Source: Labedella gwakjiensis (GTDB lineage: Bacteria > Actinomycetota > Actinomycetes > Actinomycetales > Microbacteriaceae). Taken from it: a stretch of DNA of 64,000 nucleotides. The stretch's first letter is position 1. The number at the start of each line of letters is the position of its first letter. The notes under the pieces are model-generated. The model was not told the DNA's origin. It saw only the letters and a program-made list of their open reading frames with translations, and did not search any database. This document shows, piece after piece, positions 17,966 through 26,675 of this stretch. The translations under genes and the position numbers were made by a program. Where the stretch lies: NCBI RefSeq assembly GCF_003014675.1, contig NZ_PYAU01000001.1, positions 806,001 to 870,000 on the forward strand. Direction: 5' to 3'.

Positions 17966-18841
17966 ATGCCGGCGACATCACGCACGCGAAGGGTCCGAGC
18001 GATCGGTGTCGGACTCATCGTCCTCCTCACCGCAGCGTCGAGCGCGTGCTCGACCGGCACGACCGCGAGTGAGGTCGCCGCGTCCCCGGACGCGACGGCC
18101 GACACCGTGGACGTCGCCGCGACACCGGAGGCCCCGGCTGTCGAGATCCCCGCGGGGACCGTCGTCGGGACGGCCACGTTCGAGTCCGACGTCTACGACG
18201 TCTCGGGCACCGTCGACGTCGTGCACGCCCCGGGAACGAAGGTGGGCGCCACCGCCTTCGAGTGGACCCTGGAGATCCGGGATCTCGTGCTGCCCGAGCA
18301 GTTCTCCGATCCCACGCAGTTCCGCATGGTGGCCGAACCCAACAGCGGAACGTCTCCCTGCATGGGTTCGTGGGGCGGCGATCCGATCGCGAGCTTCGAC
18401 ATCGCCGACGGCGCGGGCACTCTCGCCTTCGGCAACCCGTTCCCCGATCAGAACTCGTGGTCGAGCGACCTCGACCCCAGTTGGAACGACTCCCTCATCA
18501 TCCTCGACGCCGCCTCGGAGACCCCGGATGAGAACGGTTGCCGCTTCCCCGTCGCCGTGCACGCCGACTTCGAGTGGTCCATGCCGGACGTCCGACCGGA
18601 CCTCCAGGTGACGGACGGCCCGGCCGCCGACGGCGCCACGGGCGAGACGAGCATCCATGACGGCGCACCCGTCGCCTACGTCGTCGCACCGAACGACACC
18701 CTCGACGCCGTCGCCGCTCGCTTCGGCATCAGCGCGCAGGATCTGCTCTTCCTCAACCCGGCGAGGCAGAACGACACCTCCACGGGCCCGGAGATCCTCA
18801 TCGCCGGCGAGCGCCTCAACCTCACGAAGGACGGCCGCTAG
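17966..18841 (+). CDS. LysM-domain lipoprotein
   Basis: 291 residues with a lipoprotein signal: Arg-rich start, hydrophobic IGVGLIVLLTAASSAC and lipid cysteine about residue 28. A Thr/Ala/Asp-rich linker leads to an unassigned beta-rich domain (about 60-215) with two cysteine positions (CMGSWGG and NGCRFPVAV) that could pair. The C-terminal 50 residues form a LysM repeat (VVAPNDTLDAVAARFGISAQ), expected to bind peptidoglycan. It is thus a membrane-anchored protein reaching into the wall. No operon partner. Confidence 0.8.
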   Translation: MPATSRTRRVRAIGVGLIVLLTAASSACSTGTTASEVAASPDATADTVDVAATPEAPAVEIPAGTVVGTATFESDVYDVSGTVDVVHAPGTKVGATAFEWTLEIRDLVLPEQFSDPTQFRMVAEPNSGTSPCMGSWGGDPIASFDIADGAGTLAFGNPFPDQNSWSSDLDPSWNDSLIILDAASETPDENGCRFPVAVHADFEWSMPDVRPDLQVTDGPAADGATGETSIHDGAPVAYVVAPNDTLDAVAARFGISAQDLLFLNPARQNDTSTGPEILIAGERLNLTKDGR

Positions 18842-18879
18842 GACTGCTGCCCGAGGAGACCCGACGGGGGCTCAGCAGG

Positions 18880-19305
18880 TCAGGCGCGCGATGCCCTCTC
18901 GGCCTTCACGGCCTTCTCGGCCTTCTCCGCCTTCTCTGCCTTCTTCTCGGCTGTGCGAGCCGCGTCCTCGCGGACGGCGGCGAACGTCGCACGCTCGGTC
19001 ACGAGCCACTCGGGCATCTCCTCGAGGAGCGCCTTGATCTCGGCCGTCGTGAGCACGTCGGGCGCGTCGGCGCGAGCGAGACCAGAATTGGAGACCCCGA
19101 GCTTGCGCGCCACCTCGGCGCGCGGGTGGGGACCGGTGCGGCGGAGCTCCTGCAGCCACTCCGGCGGGTTCGACTGCAGCTCGAGGAGGTCGTCGCGCGT
19201 CAGCGGACCCTCCTGGAACTCGGTCGGGGCGGCGGGCAGGTAGATCCCGAGCTTCTTGGCTGCCGTCTCCGGCTTCATCGTCTGGGTCTTCTTCTGCGCA
19301 CTCAC
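18880..19305 (-). CDS. DUF5997 family protein
   Basis: 141-residue cytosolic protein typical of actinobacteria: MKPETAAKKLGIYLPAAPTE, RDDLLELQSNPPEWLQELR, then HPRAEVARKLGVSNSGLARA, which resembles a helix-turn-helix. The C-terminal tail is a low-complexity Lys/Glu/Ala helix encoded by imperfect 9-bp repeats at 18901-18950 (units like GGCCTTCTC). Function unknown; DNA binding is a guess from the predicted helix pattern. Confidence 0.8.
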   Translation of the reverse strand: MSAQKKTQTMKPETAAKKLGIYLPAAPTEFQEGPLTRDDLLELQSNPPEWLQELRRTGPHPRAEVARKLGVSNSGLARADAPDVLTTAEIKALLEEMPEWLVTERATFAAVREDAARTAEKKAEKAEKAEKAVKAERASRA

Positions 19306-19326
19306 GACCCCAGGCTATCCCCTCGC

Positions 19327-19845
19327 TCAGCCGACGACGTCGTGCAGGTGGTGCTCCGGATCGTGGACGAAGTAGAGCGCGAGCGTCTCGACCGTGAAGT
19401 GGGAGCCGTCGCTGCGCAGACCGGTGCGGCCGAGTGCCTCGTCCGGCACCTCCTCGATGGTGCGCGCGACCACCTCCGACGCCGCCACGAGCTCGTCGGC
19501 AACGGCGTGCGGGTCCTGCGACGCGTAGTCGTCGTCGATCGCCGTCGCATCCTGATCCCAGTCGGGGAAGGACGGGCCGTCCTCCGCGAGCATGAGGCGG
19601 AAGCGGCCGTCGTAGATGCGGAACACGTCGCGCACGTGGGCACCGTATTCGAGGGGCGACCACGTCGCGTCGTCCGGACGTTCGCGCGCGTCCGGTCGGC
19701 TCAGGACGGCGGGCCACGCCGCGGCGTTCGCGCGGATGCGGGCGGGGACGTCGCGGAAGGAGGCCCCCTCGGGGTCGAAACCGCACTCCGCGCACGGCCT
19801 CTCGAGCACCCAGGTCCAGTTCTTCGTGTCGGGAACGATCGGCAT
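19327..19845 (-). CDS. DinB-family protein (putative thiol-dependent/metal-binding)
   Basis: 172 residues with the DinB/mycothiol-dependent maleylpyruvate isomerase fold: WSPLEYGAHVRDVFRIYDGR carries the first metal His and the C-terminal VHDPEHHLHDV gives the others. An N-terminal CAECGFDPEGA extension is common in the actinobacterial subgroup. Probably a mycothiol-linked transferase or hydrolase; substrate unknown. Monocistronic, ending 21 bp downstream of the start of the DUF5997 gene. Confidence 0.8.
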   Translation of the reverse strand: MPIVPDTKNWTWVLERPCAECGFDPEGASFRDVPARIRANAAAWPAVLSRPDARERPDDATWSPLEYGAHVRDVFRIYDGRFRLMLAEDGPSFPDWDQDATAIDDDYASQDPHAVADELVAASEVVARTIEEVPDEALGRTGLRSDGSHFTVETLALYFVHDPEHHLHDVVG

Positions 19846-19948
19846 GGGTCAGACGCTATCGGCGGGAAGCGGCGCGTCGCGAGACCCGGAACGGCCAGGT
19901 GCGCGCGACATCCCGCCACGTGCGGGAGCGCCACTCGACTGATCACGT

Positions 19949-21829
19949 CTACGCAGTCGACCGACCGGCTCTGGCCGCAGCGAGCGCCGCGGCGACAGCG
20001 GCATTGACGGAGTCGGCGTCGATCGCTCCGTCGTAGCGGACGTCATCGATGTAGAACGTCGGGGCCCTGGTGATGTGCATCGCCGATGCATCGGCGACGT
20101 CCTCGTCGACACGGTGACCCCGTCCTTCTCCGGACACGTCGCTCTCGAACCGTCGGAGGTTGAGCCCTGCCGCGGCTGCCGCGCGTCGGATGTCGCGGTC
20201 GGTCCGGATCGGCGCCTCCGCGATGAGCGCGTCACGCATCTCCCAGAAGCGCCCTTGGAGGGCCGCGGCTTCTATGGCGAGCGCCGCGGTGCGACCGTAG
20301 GGTTCCTCGAGCGGAAGATGACGGACGGTGTGGCAGACGTCGTGTCCGAAGCGGGCGAGCATCTCACGACGCATCTCGGTCGCCGCCGGCGAGAACGGGG
20401 TCGCGAAATTCCCGTACTCCACCACGGCGATCACGGCGGTCGTCGGGTCCCCCAGCACCGGATCGCGCGACGGGTCGAACGGACGGAGCAGACGGTCCCG
20501 GTGCGGGAACCGGCGGCGTTCCCTCCCGCTCATCACCGCGAAGGCGAGTGCACCGAGGAGTGCCGCGATCGTGGTGGCGGCGATGACGCCGATCTGGGCA
20601 CGGCTCACATCGGCGGGGTCATCGAAGGCGAGTTCGGTGACGAAGAGGGAGATCGTGAATCCCATACCGGAGAGCAGACCGACGCCGAGGACATGCGGAA
20701 TGCGGAGCGACGGCCCGAGTGCGTCGGGACGGATGCGTGTCACGACCACGGTCGTGACGGTGATCGCGACGGACTTGCCGACGACGAGACCGATGATGAT
20801 CCCCCATGTGAGCCTCGACGTGAACGCATCGGCGAGCGAATCCGGAGTGATCCGGACTCCCGCGTTGGCGAGAGCGAACACGGGGAGGATGAGCCACGTG
20901 ACGTACGGCGAGAGAGCCGTGTAAGCACGCTCGTTGACCGAGACGGCGCGCGCGAGGGAGTTCTCGGCCGAGCGTGCGTAGCTCGCGGTCGGGGTCATCT
21001 GAAACGCTCTGACCTGGTCCTGCGCCTTCCGGAGGTCGTCGAACCGGGTGGCGAAGATCGGCAGCAGGAGAGCGATCGCGACGCCGGCGAGGGTGGCGTG
21101 GATGCCGGACAGAAGGAGGCCGACCCAGACGACAACCGATGGGAGGAGATACAGGGCGCTGCGCCATACCCGCCCGAAACGCATCACGACGATGATCCCG
21201 AGCCCGAGTGCGACCAGCAGGAGAGGAGCGGGCGTGAAGCGCTCTGTGTATGCGAAAGCGATGACGGCGAGGGCTCCCACATCGTCGGCGACGGCGAGCG
21301 TCACGAGGAAGATCCGGAGAGCCGGCGGCATGGCGCGGCCCACGAGGGCGAGCAGGCCGAGGACGAACGCCGTGTCCGTCGAGACCACGACGCCCCATCC
21401 GGCGACCGCCCCTGTCCCCCATGTGATGGCGATGTAGACGAGAGCAGGAACGATGAGTCCCGCGACGGCAGCGATGAGCGGCACACTCGCTCGACGCATG
21501 TCGCGCAGTTCGCCCAGCTCGAGCTCTCGTCGGACCTCGAGCGTGACGTGGGCGAAGAAGAGCGCCATGAGCGCGTCGTTGACCCAGTGGAGGAGGTCCA
21601 GCTCGAAGGAGAAGGAGCCGACCTCCACACCGAGCGGGACATGCCGGAACGACTCGTACGTCGAACTCGGCAGGTTGGCCCATACGAGGGCGACGACGGT
21701 GGCGGCAAGCAGGACGAGCGCCCCGCGAAGGGCATCGGGCGCGTCTCGCAGCCGACGCAGCAGCCGGCCTACATCCCGCACCGGACGGCGCTCCGGCGCG
21801 GAGGGCGGCGGGGACGTCCTGACGCTCAT
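19949..21829 (-). CDS. nhaA: Na+/H+ antiporter NhaA fused to a C-terminal thioredoxin-fold domain
   Basis: 626 residues. Residues ~30-425 are an NhaA antiporter with about 11-12 membrane helices: NDALMALFFAHVTLEVRREL, the double-aspartate motif TLAVADDVGALAVIAF, and LLSGMGFTISLFVTELAF. Residues ~450-626 form a DsbA-like domain (VIAVVEYGNFATPFSPAA …), a fusion known in actinobacteria, but the CxxC pair is replaced by ATPFSP, so disulfide exchange is unlikely. ATG overlaps the SDR stop by 4 bp, making it the last gene of the SDR operon. Role: sodium and pH homeostasis; the tail domain may be a sensor or binding module. Confidence 0.92.
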   Translation of the reverse strand: MSVRTSPPPSAPERRPVRDVGRLLRRLRDAPDALRGALVLLAATVVALVWANLPSSTYESFRHVPLGVEVGSFSFELDLLHWVNDALMALFFAHVTLEVRRELELGELRDMRRASVPLIAAVAGLIVPALVYIAITWGTGAVAGWGVVVSTDTAFVLGLLALVGRAMPPALRIFLVTLAVADDVGALAVIAFAYTERFTPAPLLLVALGLGIIVVMRFGRVWRSALYLLPSVVVWVGLLLSGIHATLAGVAIALLLPIFATRFDDLRKAQDQVRAFQMTPTASYARSAENSLARAVSVNERAYTALSPYVTWLILPVFALANAGVRITPDSLADAFTSRLTWGIIIGLVVGKSVAITVTTVVVTRIRPDALGPSLRIPHVLGVGLLSGMGFTISLFVTELAFDDPADVSRAQIGVIAATTIAALLGALAFAVMSGRERRRFPHRDRLLRPFDPSRDPVLGDPTTAVIAVVEYGNFATPFSPAATEMRREMLARFGHDVCHTVRHLPLEEPYGRTAALAIEAAALQGRFWEMRDALIAEAPIRTDRDIRRAAAAAGLNLRRFESDVSGEGRGHRVDEDVADASAMHITRAPTFYIDDVRYDGAIDADSVNAAVAAALAAARAGRSTA

Positions 21830-22599
21830 GCCGGCATCGTCCGCATCGGCAGGAGAAGGACCTCCGCGAGATTCGCGCCGGGCGGCAGTCCCGCCGAGAG
21901 GGCGACGACGGACGCGATGGTCTCGGGCGTGACGGGCGACGACTCCCGAGGACGAGGGCTGGACCCCGGCGACGCGGGCTCGTCGGGGCCCATCGGACCC
22001 TGGTCGACGCCGAATCCCGGTTCGACGATGTGCACGCGCATCCCGCGGGTGCCGTACTCGGACCTCAGCGTCCTGGCGAGCTGCTTGATCGCGGCCGACA
22101 CGGCGTTGAAGACCGCGAAGCGAGGGGTGTGGGGGTCGGTCTCGACGGATCCGATCAGCACCATGTCCGCCGGTGCTCCCTGTCCGGCGACAGCCAGCAG
22201 GGACTCGGCGAAGGTCTGCGAGGCGTGCAGCAGCCCACGGAGATTCACGTCGATCATCTCGGCCCAATCGGCCGGAACACCGTCCTCGAAGGACGAGCTG
22301 CTGATCACACCGGAGGAGACGACCAGGAGATCGACGCGTCCGAACCGGGCGAGGACGTCGCGTCGGATGTCGTCGACGTCGAGGGGCGAGGTGACGTCGG
22401 CGACGGCCGGCATGATCCGATCGCCGCCACCGAGACGCCGGTGCATGTCGTCGAGACGGCCACGGTCACGTCCCACCATGATGACGCTCGCCCCGGAACG
22501 GACGAGCTCGGAGCAGATGGCGCTCCCGATCCAGCCCGTCGCACCGAAGACCACGGCGACGCGCCCGGTGAGAGCCCCGACGGGGGCGCCGTCGCTCAT
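21826..22599 (-). CDS. Atypical short-chain dehydrogenase/reductase lacking the YxxxK pair
   Basis: 257 residues. The cofactor turn is GATGWIG near the N-terminus, and VSSGVISSS replaces the NNAG motif. The serine region IGSVETDP is present, but where Tyr-x-x-x-Lys should be the sequence reads FNAVS, so Tyr is Phe and Lys is Ser; ordinary SDR catalysis is not expected. There is a Pro/Ser-rich insertion at about 210-225. It is coupled on both sides by 4-bp overlaps with another SDR upstream and nhaA downstream. It may bind NAD(P) without reducing a carbonyl, or pair with its neighbour as a heteromer. Confidence 0.8.
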   Translation of the reverse strand: MSDGAPVGALTGRVAVVFGATGWIGSAICSELVRSGASVIMVGRDRGRLDDMHRRLGGGDRIMPAVADVTSPLDVDDIRRDVLARFGRVDLLVVSSGVISSSSFEDGVPADWAEMIDVNLRGLLHASQTFAESLLAVAGQGAPADMVLIGSVETDPHTPRFAVFNAVSAAIKQLARTLRSEYGTRGMRVHIVEPGFGVDQGPMGPDEPASPGSSPRPRESSPVTPETIASVVALSAGLPPGANLAEVLLLPMRTMPA

Positions 22600-23420
22600 C
22601 GGGTGGATCCCGCCGTGACGAACGGAACGAGCCTGCTCGCATAGAGGCGTGTCAGCCGGTCGCGGTTCGACGGGTCCATCGTGTCGGGGCTCGGTGCCAC
22701 GACCCGGTCGCCCTCGAGGTATGACCCGGAGCCGACGGCTGCCGAGGCGGCGAACAGTACTCGCGCGGCGCCTTCGGACGGCGGGCCGCCGACTCCCCCG
22801 GTCATCGCCGCACTGAGCGGGGTGTCGTTGAGCCCGGGGCAGAGGGTGACGACGGTGGTGGACGTCCCAGCCTCCTCCTGCGCGAGGAGTGACGACCACG
22901 TCACCATCGCCAGTTTCGACCGCGCGTAGGCGGCGATCGGACCGTAGTGGCGCCCGAGATCGATGTCGTCGAAGTGGAATCGCTCCACACGGTGGGCTGA
23001 CGAGCCGACGTTGACGATCCTGGCGTTCTCGGCGAGGGCCGGCACGAGGAGGCGGGTGAAGAGAGCGGGCGCGAGCGCGTTGACCTGGAGCGTCCGCTCG
23101 AACCCGTCCGGCGTGATGGTGCGTTCGGGGAGGCCGGGCACACCGGCGTCGTTGACGAGCAGGTCGATCGCGGGCACCAGCGACATCACCCGATGTGCCG
23201 CGACGACGACCTCGGCGAGGCGCGTGAAGTCCACTCGCACGTAGTGGACGTCGGCGGAGCCCGCGCGGCGGATCCGCTCGAGGACGGGAGCCGCCTCCTG
23301 ATCGGATTCGACCCCGAGAAGCACCAGGGTCCCGGTCATCGACGCGAGACGGACCGCCGTCTCCTCGCCGATGCCGCTGGTCGCACCCGTCAGCACGACG
23401 GTCCGGAATCCGTCGCTCAC
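22596..23420 (-). CDS. Short-chain dehydrogenase/reductase
   Basis: 274 residues. Cofactor motif TGATSGIGEETA, NDAGVPG in place of NNAG, serine region NVGSSAHR, and catalytic YARSK are all present, so it should be active; the set matches the retinol dehydrogenase-like SDRs. GTG at 23420 overlaps the previous stop (GTGA), which decides the start over a longer frame with a His/Arg-rich lead. Second gene of the three-SDR operon. Substrate unknown. Confidence 0.87.
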   Translation of the reverse strand: MSDGFRTVVLTGATSGIGEETAVRLASMTGTLVLLGVESDQEAAPVLERIRRAGSADVHYVRVDFTRLAEVVVAAHRVMSLVPAIDLLVNDAGVPGLPERTITPDGFERTLQVNALAPALFTRLLVPALAENARIVNVGSSAHRVERFHFDDIDLGRHYGPIAAYARSKLAMVTWSSLLAQEEAGTSTTVVTLCPGLNDTPLSAAMTGGVGGPPSEGAARVLFAASAAVGSGSYLEGDRVVAPSPDTMDPSNRDRLTRLYASRLVPFVTAGSTR

Positions 23421-24196
23421 AGCCCGTAGCCCCCGGACGCCTCGATGTCCTGGCCGGTGATCCACGCGGAGTCGTCCGTGACGAGGAAGGCGATGACCTT
23501 GCCGACATCCACGGATTCGCCGATCCGTCCGAAAGCGGTCTTCGCGGCGAGGCCGTCGATGACCTCCGGGAACCGCTCGAAGGCGTTGTCTCCGAGACGG
23601 GTCCGCGTCGGCCCGGGAGCGACGGAGTTGACGCGGATGGAACGGCCGCTCAGCTCTTTCGCGAGGTAACGGGTCGCGACCACGAGGCCGCCCTTCATCG
23701 CGGCGTAACCCGAATAGCCGGGTTCGGCCTCGCCCGGCCTCGCTGCGCTACTCGACGTGTTCACGATCGCGCCGCCGTCCTCGATGAGCGGCAGGAGAGC
23801 CTGGGTGAGGAAGTAGGGTCCCCGAAGCAGTACCCGGTAGTACTCGTCGAAGGCGTCGTCCGTCATCTCCTCGAAACCCCGGCCGCCGCCGAAGCCCGCG
23901 TTGTTCACGAGTGCATGGATGCGGGTCGTTCCCCATTCGCGCTCGAGCGCCCCTTCGAGCCTCTCCCGGAACGCGGGGAAGGTGTCGCTCCGACTGATGT
24001 CGAGCGCGAGGGCGACGGCGTCACCTCCCGCCTCGTGGATCGCAGCGACGGTTCTCTCGGCTCCCTCCGGACGTGCGTTGTACGTGACGACGACCCCCAT
24101 CCCGCGGTTGGCGATCTCGACGGCGGCCGCGCGACCGATACCGGAGCTCGCCCCGGTGATGACGACGACCTTCTTGTTCTTCGTGTTCTCGTTCAT
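23417..24196 (-). CDS. Short-chain dehydrogenase/reductase (classical, FabG-like)
   Basis: 259 residues, first gene of the SDR-nhaA operon. It carries TGASSGIGRAAAVE for NAD(P), NNAGFGGG, serine region NTSSSAARP and catalytic YAAMK, ending with GQDIEASGGYGL as in FabG-type reductases. ATG 24196 begins a Lys/Asn-rich start. The 123-bp gap to the divergent AraC gene holds the likely promoter. Confidence 0.9.
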   Translation of the reverse strand: MNENTKNKKVVVITGASSGIGRAAAVEIANRGMGVVVTYNARPEGAERTVAAIHEAGGDAVALALDISRSDTFPAFRERLEGALEREWGTTRIHALVNNAGFGGGRGFEEMTDDAFDEYYRVLLRGPYFLTQALLPLIEDGGAIVNTSSSAARPGEAEPGYSGYAAMKGGLVVATRYLAKELSGRSIRVNSVAPGPTRTRLGDNAFERFPEVIDGLAAKTAFGRIGESVDVGKVIAFLVTDDSAWITGQDIEASGGYGL

Positions 24197-24319
24197 GCGT
24201 CCAGCCAACAGCCGACCGCGCAGACGGAGGTAGGGGAAAAGGAGCGACTCCTTGCCCGATCCTGCCGCTTCTGCGAGAAATCGGTGCGACGGTCCCGTCG
24301 ATCTTGATTCACTGCTCCT
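24197..24319. promoter_or_regulatory. Divergent promoter region, SDR operon versus AraC regulator
   Basis: Contains an inverted repeat AAGGAG-CGA-CTCCTT at 24239-24253 and a shorter one, ACGG-TC-CCGT, near 24289. AraC-type proteins often control the operon transcribed away from them, so this gap is the probable target, but no direct-repeat operator could be identified. Confidence 0.35.
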
Positions 24320-25258
24320 ATGTCGATCGATGACCTCCGCACTCTCGTCATGCGCCATGCCCCCGGCGGGATCAGCCCGACGGCCATCCCCGGCGTCCTC
24401 GTGTCGCGGATGGACGAAAGCGGTTCGCAGGACGAGTCGACCACCGGGACCGTCCTGGCCGTCGTTGCACAGGGCACGAAACGGCTCTCGGTCGGAACGA
24501 CGGTCCACGACTACGGAGCCGGCCAGTATCTCGTTGCGTCCGTCGACCTCCCCGTCTCAGGACGCTTCATGGACGCGTCTCCGGATCACCCCGCACTCGG
24601 ATTCGGGCTGGAGCTGCGCCCCGAGGTCATCGCGGAGCTCATGCTGAGCGCTTCCGCCGCACGGTTCACCCGACCTGCTCGAGGGGAATCCTCACCCCCG
24701 GCGATCGCCGTCGGAACCGTCTCGCCGCGACTGCTCGACGCCACGGTCCGCATGCTGCGACTTCTCGACCATCCCGACGACATCCCCGTCCTCGCACCGA
24801 TGATCGAGCGAGAGATCCTCTGGCTGATCATGTCGGGCGAACAGGGCGCGACCATTCGGCAACTCGGGCTCGCGGACAGCAGTCTCAGCCGGGTTCGTCA
24901 CGTCGTTCGATGGATGCGCGACCACTTCACCGAGTCTCTCCGCGTCGACGAACTCGCCGATCTCGCCCGGATGAGCCCATCAGCGTTCCACCGGGCCTTC
25001 CATGCCGTGACCTCGATGAGCCCGATCCAGTATCAGAAGAGCATCCGACTGCAGGAGGCACGACTCCGACTCCTCGCAAGCCCTGGTGACATCGGGGCGA
25101 CGGCTTATGCCGTCGGCTACGAGAGCCCTTCGCAGTTCAGTCGGGAATACCGACGGCAGTTCGGTGCATCGCCGAGTGAGGACGTCGCGTCGCTACGCGA
25201 CCACTCCGCGGCGGACGAGAAGCGATCAGACTCGACGCGCTCCCTCAGCACTCGATGA
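24320..25258 (+). CDS. AraC-family transcriptional regulator
   Basis: 312 residues. The N-terminal cupin-like AraC_N domain (about 15-170) contains [20 protein letters not shown] and [13 protein letters not shown]; the C-terminal double helix-turn-helix (about 195-295) reads [20 protein letters not shown] … [17 protein letters not shown]. Likely ligand-responsive activator of the divergent SDR-nhaA operon. Its last 14 bp overlap the convergent sdaA gene. Confidence 0.9.
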   Translation: MSIDDLRTLVMRHAPGGISPTAIPGVLVSRMDESGSQDESTTGTVLAVVAQGTKRLSVGTTVHDYGAGQYLVASVDLPVSGRFMDASPDHPALGFGLELRPEVIAELMLSASAARFTRPARGESSPPAIAVGTVSPRLLDATVRMLRLLDHPDDIPVLAPMIEREILWLIMSGEQGATIRQLGLADSSLSRVRHVVRWMRDHFTESLRVDELADLARMSPSAFHRAFHAVTSMSPIQYQKSIRLQEARLRLLASPGDIGATAYAVGYESPSQFSREYRRQFGASPSEDVASLRDHSAADEKRSDSTRSLSTR

Positions 25259-26615
25259 CGTTGACGGCGAGCCCGCCGCGCGAGGTCTCCTTGTACTTCA
25301 CCTTCATGTCCGCGCCCGTCTCGCGCATCGTCTTGATCGCCTTGTCGAGTGACACCTTGTGAACTCCGTCGCCGCGGAGCGCGATGCGGGCGGCGTTCAC
25401 CGCGGTGTTGCTCGCGATCGCGTTCCGCTCGATGCAGGGGATCTGGACGAGACCGCCGACCGGGTCGCACGTGAGACCGAGGTTGTGCTCGATCCCGATC
25501 TCGGCCGCGTTCTCCACCTGCGCCGGCGTGCCGCCGAGCACCTCGCACAGTCCGCCGGCGGCCATGGAGCACGCGGACCCCACTTCGCCCTGGCACCCCA
25601 CCTCGGCACCCGAGATCGATGCGTTCTCCTTGAAGAGGATGCCGACGGCCGCCGCGGCGAGAAGGAACCGCACGACACCGTCGTCGTCCGCACCGCGTAC
25701 GAACCGCGTGTAGTAGTGCAGCACGGCCGGCACGATCCCGGCTGCCCCGTTCGTGGGTGCGGTGACGATGCGCCCACCCGACGCGTTCTCCTCGTTGACG
25801 GCGAGAGCGAACAGGTTCACCCACTCCATCGGGTTCGGTTCGCCATCCGCGGCCTCGGTCGACAGCTGGTGGAAGAGTCGGGGCGCGCGCCGCGGCACCC
25901 GAAGCCCACCGGGCAGCGTCGTCTCGGTGGTGGTGCAACCCGCCGCCACGCAGTCCTGCATCGTCTTCCAGATGGAGAGAAGACCCGCGCGCACCTCCTC
26001 CTCGCTGCGCCACGTGAGCTCGTTCGCGAGCATGACGTCGCTGATGGACAGGCCGGAACGCGCGCAGTGCTGGAGCAGATCCGCGCCTGTCGTGAACGGG
26101 TAGGGCACATCGTCGTCGCGCACGACCACACGATCGGCGCCCACGGCCGCCTCGTCGACGACGAACCCTCCGCCGACGGAGTAGAAGATGCGTTCGCGGA
26201 GAAGCGCTCCGTCCGCGTCCCACACGGCGAAGCTCATGCCGTTGGGGTGAGCCGGAAGGGATCTCCGCCGGTGCATGACCAGGTCGTCCTCGCCGAACGG
26301 GATCCGGTGACCGCCGAGGAGCGTGATCGCTCCGTCGGCACGGACCGCCGCAGCCCGCTCGTCCGCCGTGCGGGTCTCGACGGTCTCGGGCTCCTCGCCT
26401 TCGAGGCCGAGGAGCACGGCTTTCTCCGAACCGTGGCCGTGACCCGTGGCACCGAGCGAGCCGAACAGCTCGGCGCGGATACGCGCGCACTGCTCCAGCA
26501 GGCCGTCGTCTCCGAGACCGACGACGAAACGCCTGGCCGCTCGCATCGGCCCGACCGTGTGCGAGGACGACGGCCCGATCCCGACGCTGAACAGGTCGAA
26601 CACACTCAACACCAT
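25245..26615 (-). CDS. sdaA: L-serine dehydratase, single-chain iron-sulfur type
   Basis: 456 residues combining the beta domain ([20 protein letters not shown] at the N-terminus) and the alpha domain. Iron-sulfur cysteines appear in [17 protein letters not shown] and [18 protein letters not shown], with [14 protein letters not shown] and [12 protein letters not shown] around the active site. It deaminates L-serine to pyruvate and ammonia; the [4Fe-4S] cluster makes it oxygen-sensitive. Stand-alone gene, convergent with the AraC gene. Confidence 0.96.
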   Translation of the reverse strand: MVLSVFDLFSVGIGPSSSHTVGPMRAARRFVVGLGDDGLLEQCARIRAELFGSLGATGHGHGSEKAVLLGLEGEEPETVETRTADERAAAVRADGAITLLGGHRIPFGEDDLVMHRRRSLPAHPNGMSFAVWDADGALLRERIFYSVGGGFVVDEAAVGADRVVVRDDDVPYPFTTGADLLQHCARSGLSISDVMLANELTWRSEEEVRAGLLSIWKTMQDCVAAGCTTTETTLPGGLRVPRRAPRLFHQLSTEAADGEPNPMEWVNLFALAVNEENASGGRIVTAPTNGAAGIVPAVLHYYTRFVRGADDDGVVRFLLAAAAVGILFKENASISGAEVGCQGEVGSACSMAAGGLCEVLGGTPAQVENAAEIGIEHNLGLTCDPVGGLVQIPCIERNAIASNTAVNAARIALRGDGVHKVSLDKAIKTMRETGADMKVKYKETSRGGLAVNVIEC

Positions 26616-26675
26616 GGTCGCGACTCCGAGCCGGACGGCCTCTCCGTCATCCCCTCCAGGGTAGGTGATCCCCCG

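Noticed and set aside
20075-22618. 847-residue plus-strand open frame
   Set aside because: Antisense to nhaA and SDR genes; composition (Glu/Arg/Asp) reflects reverse reading of the real genes.
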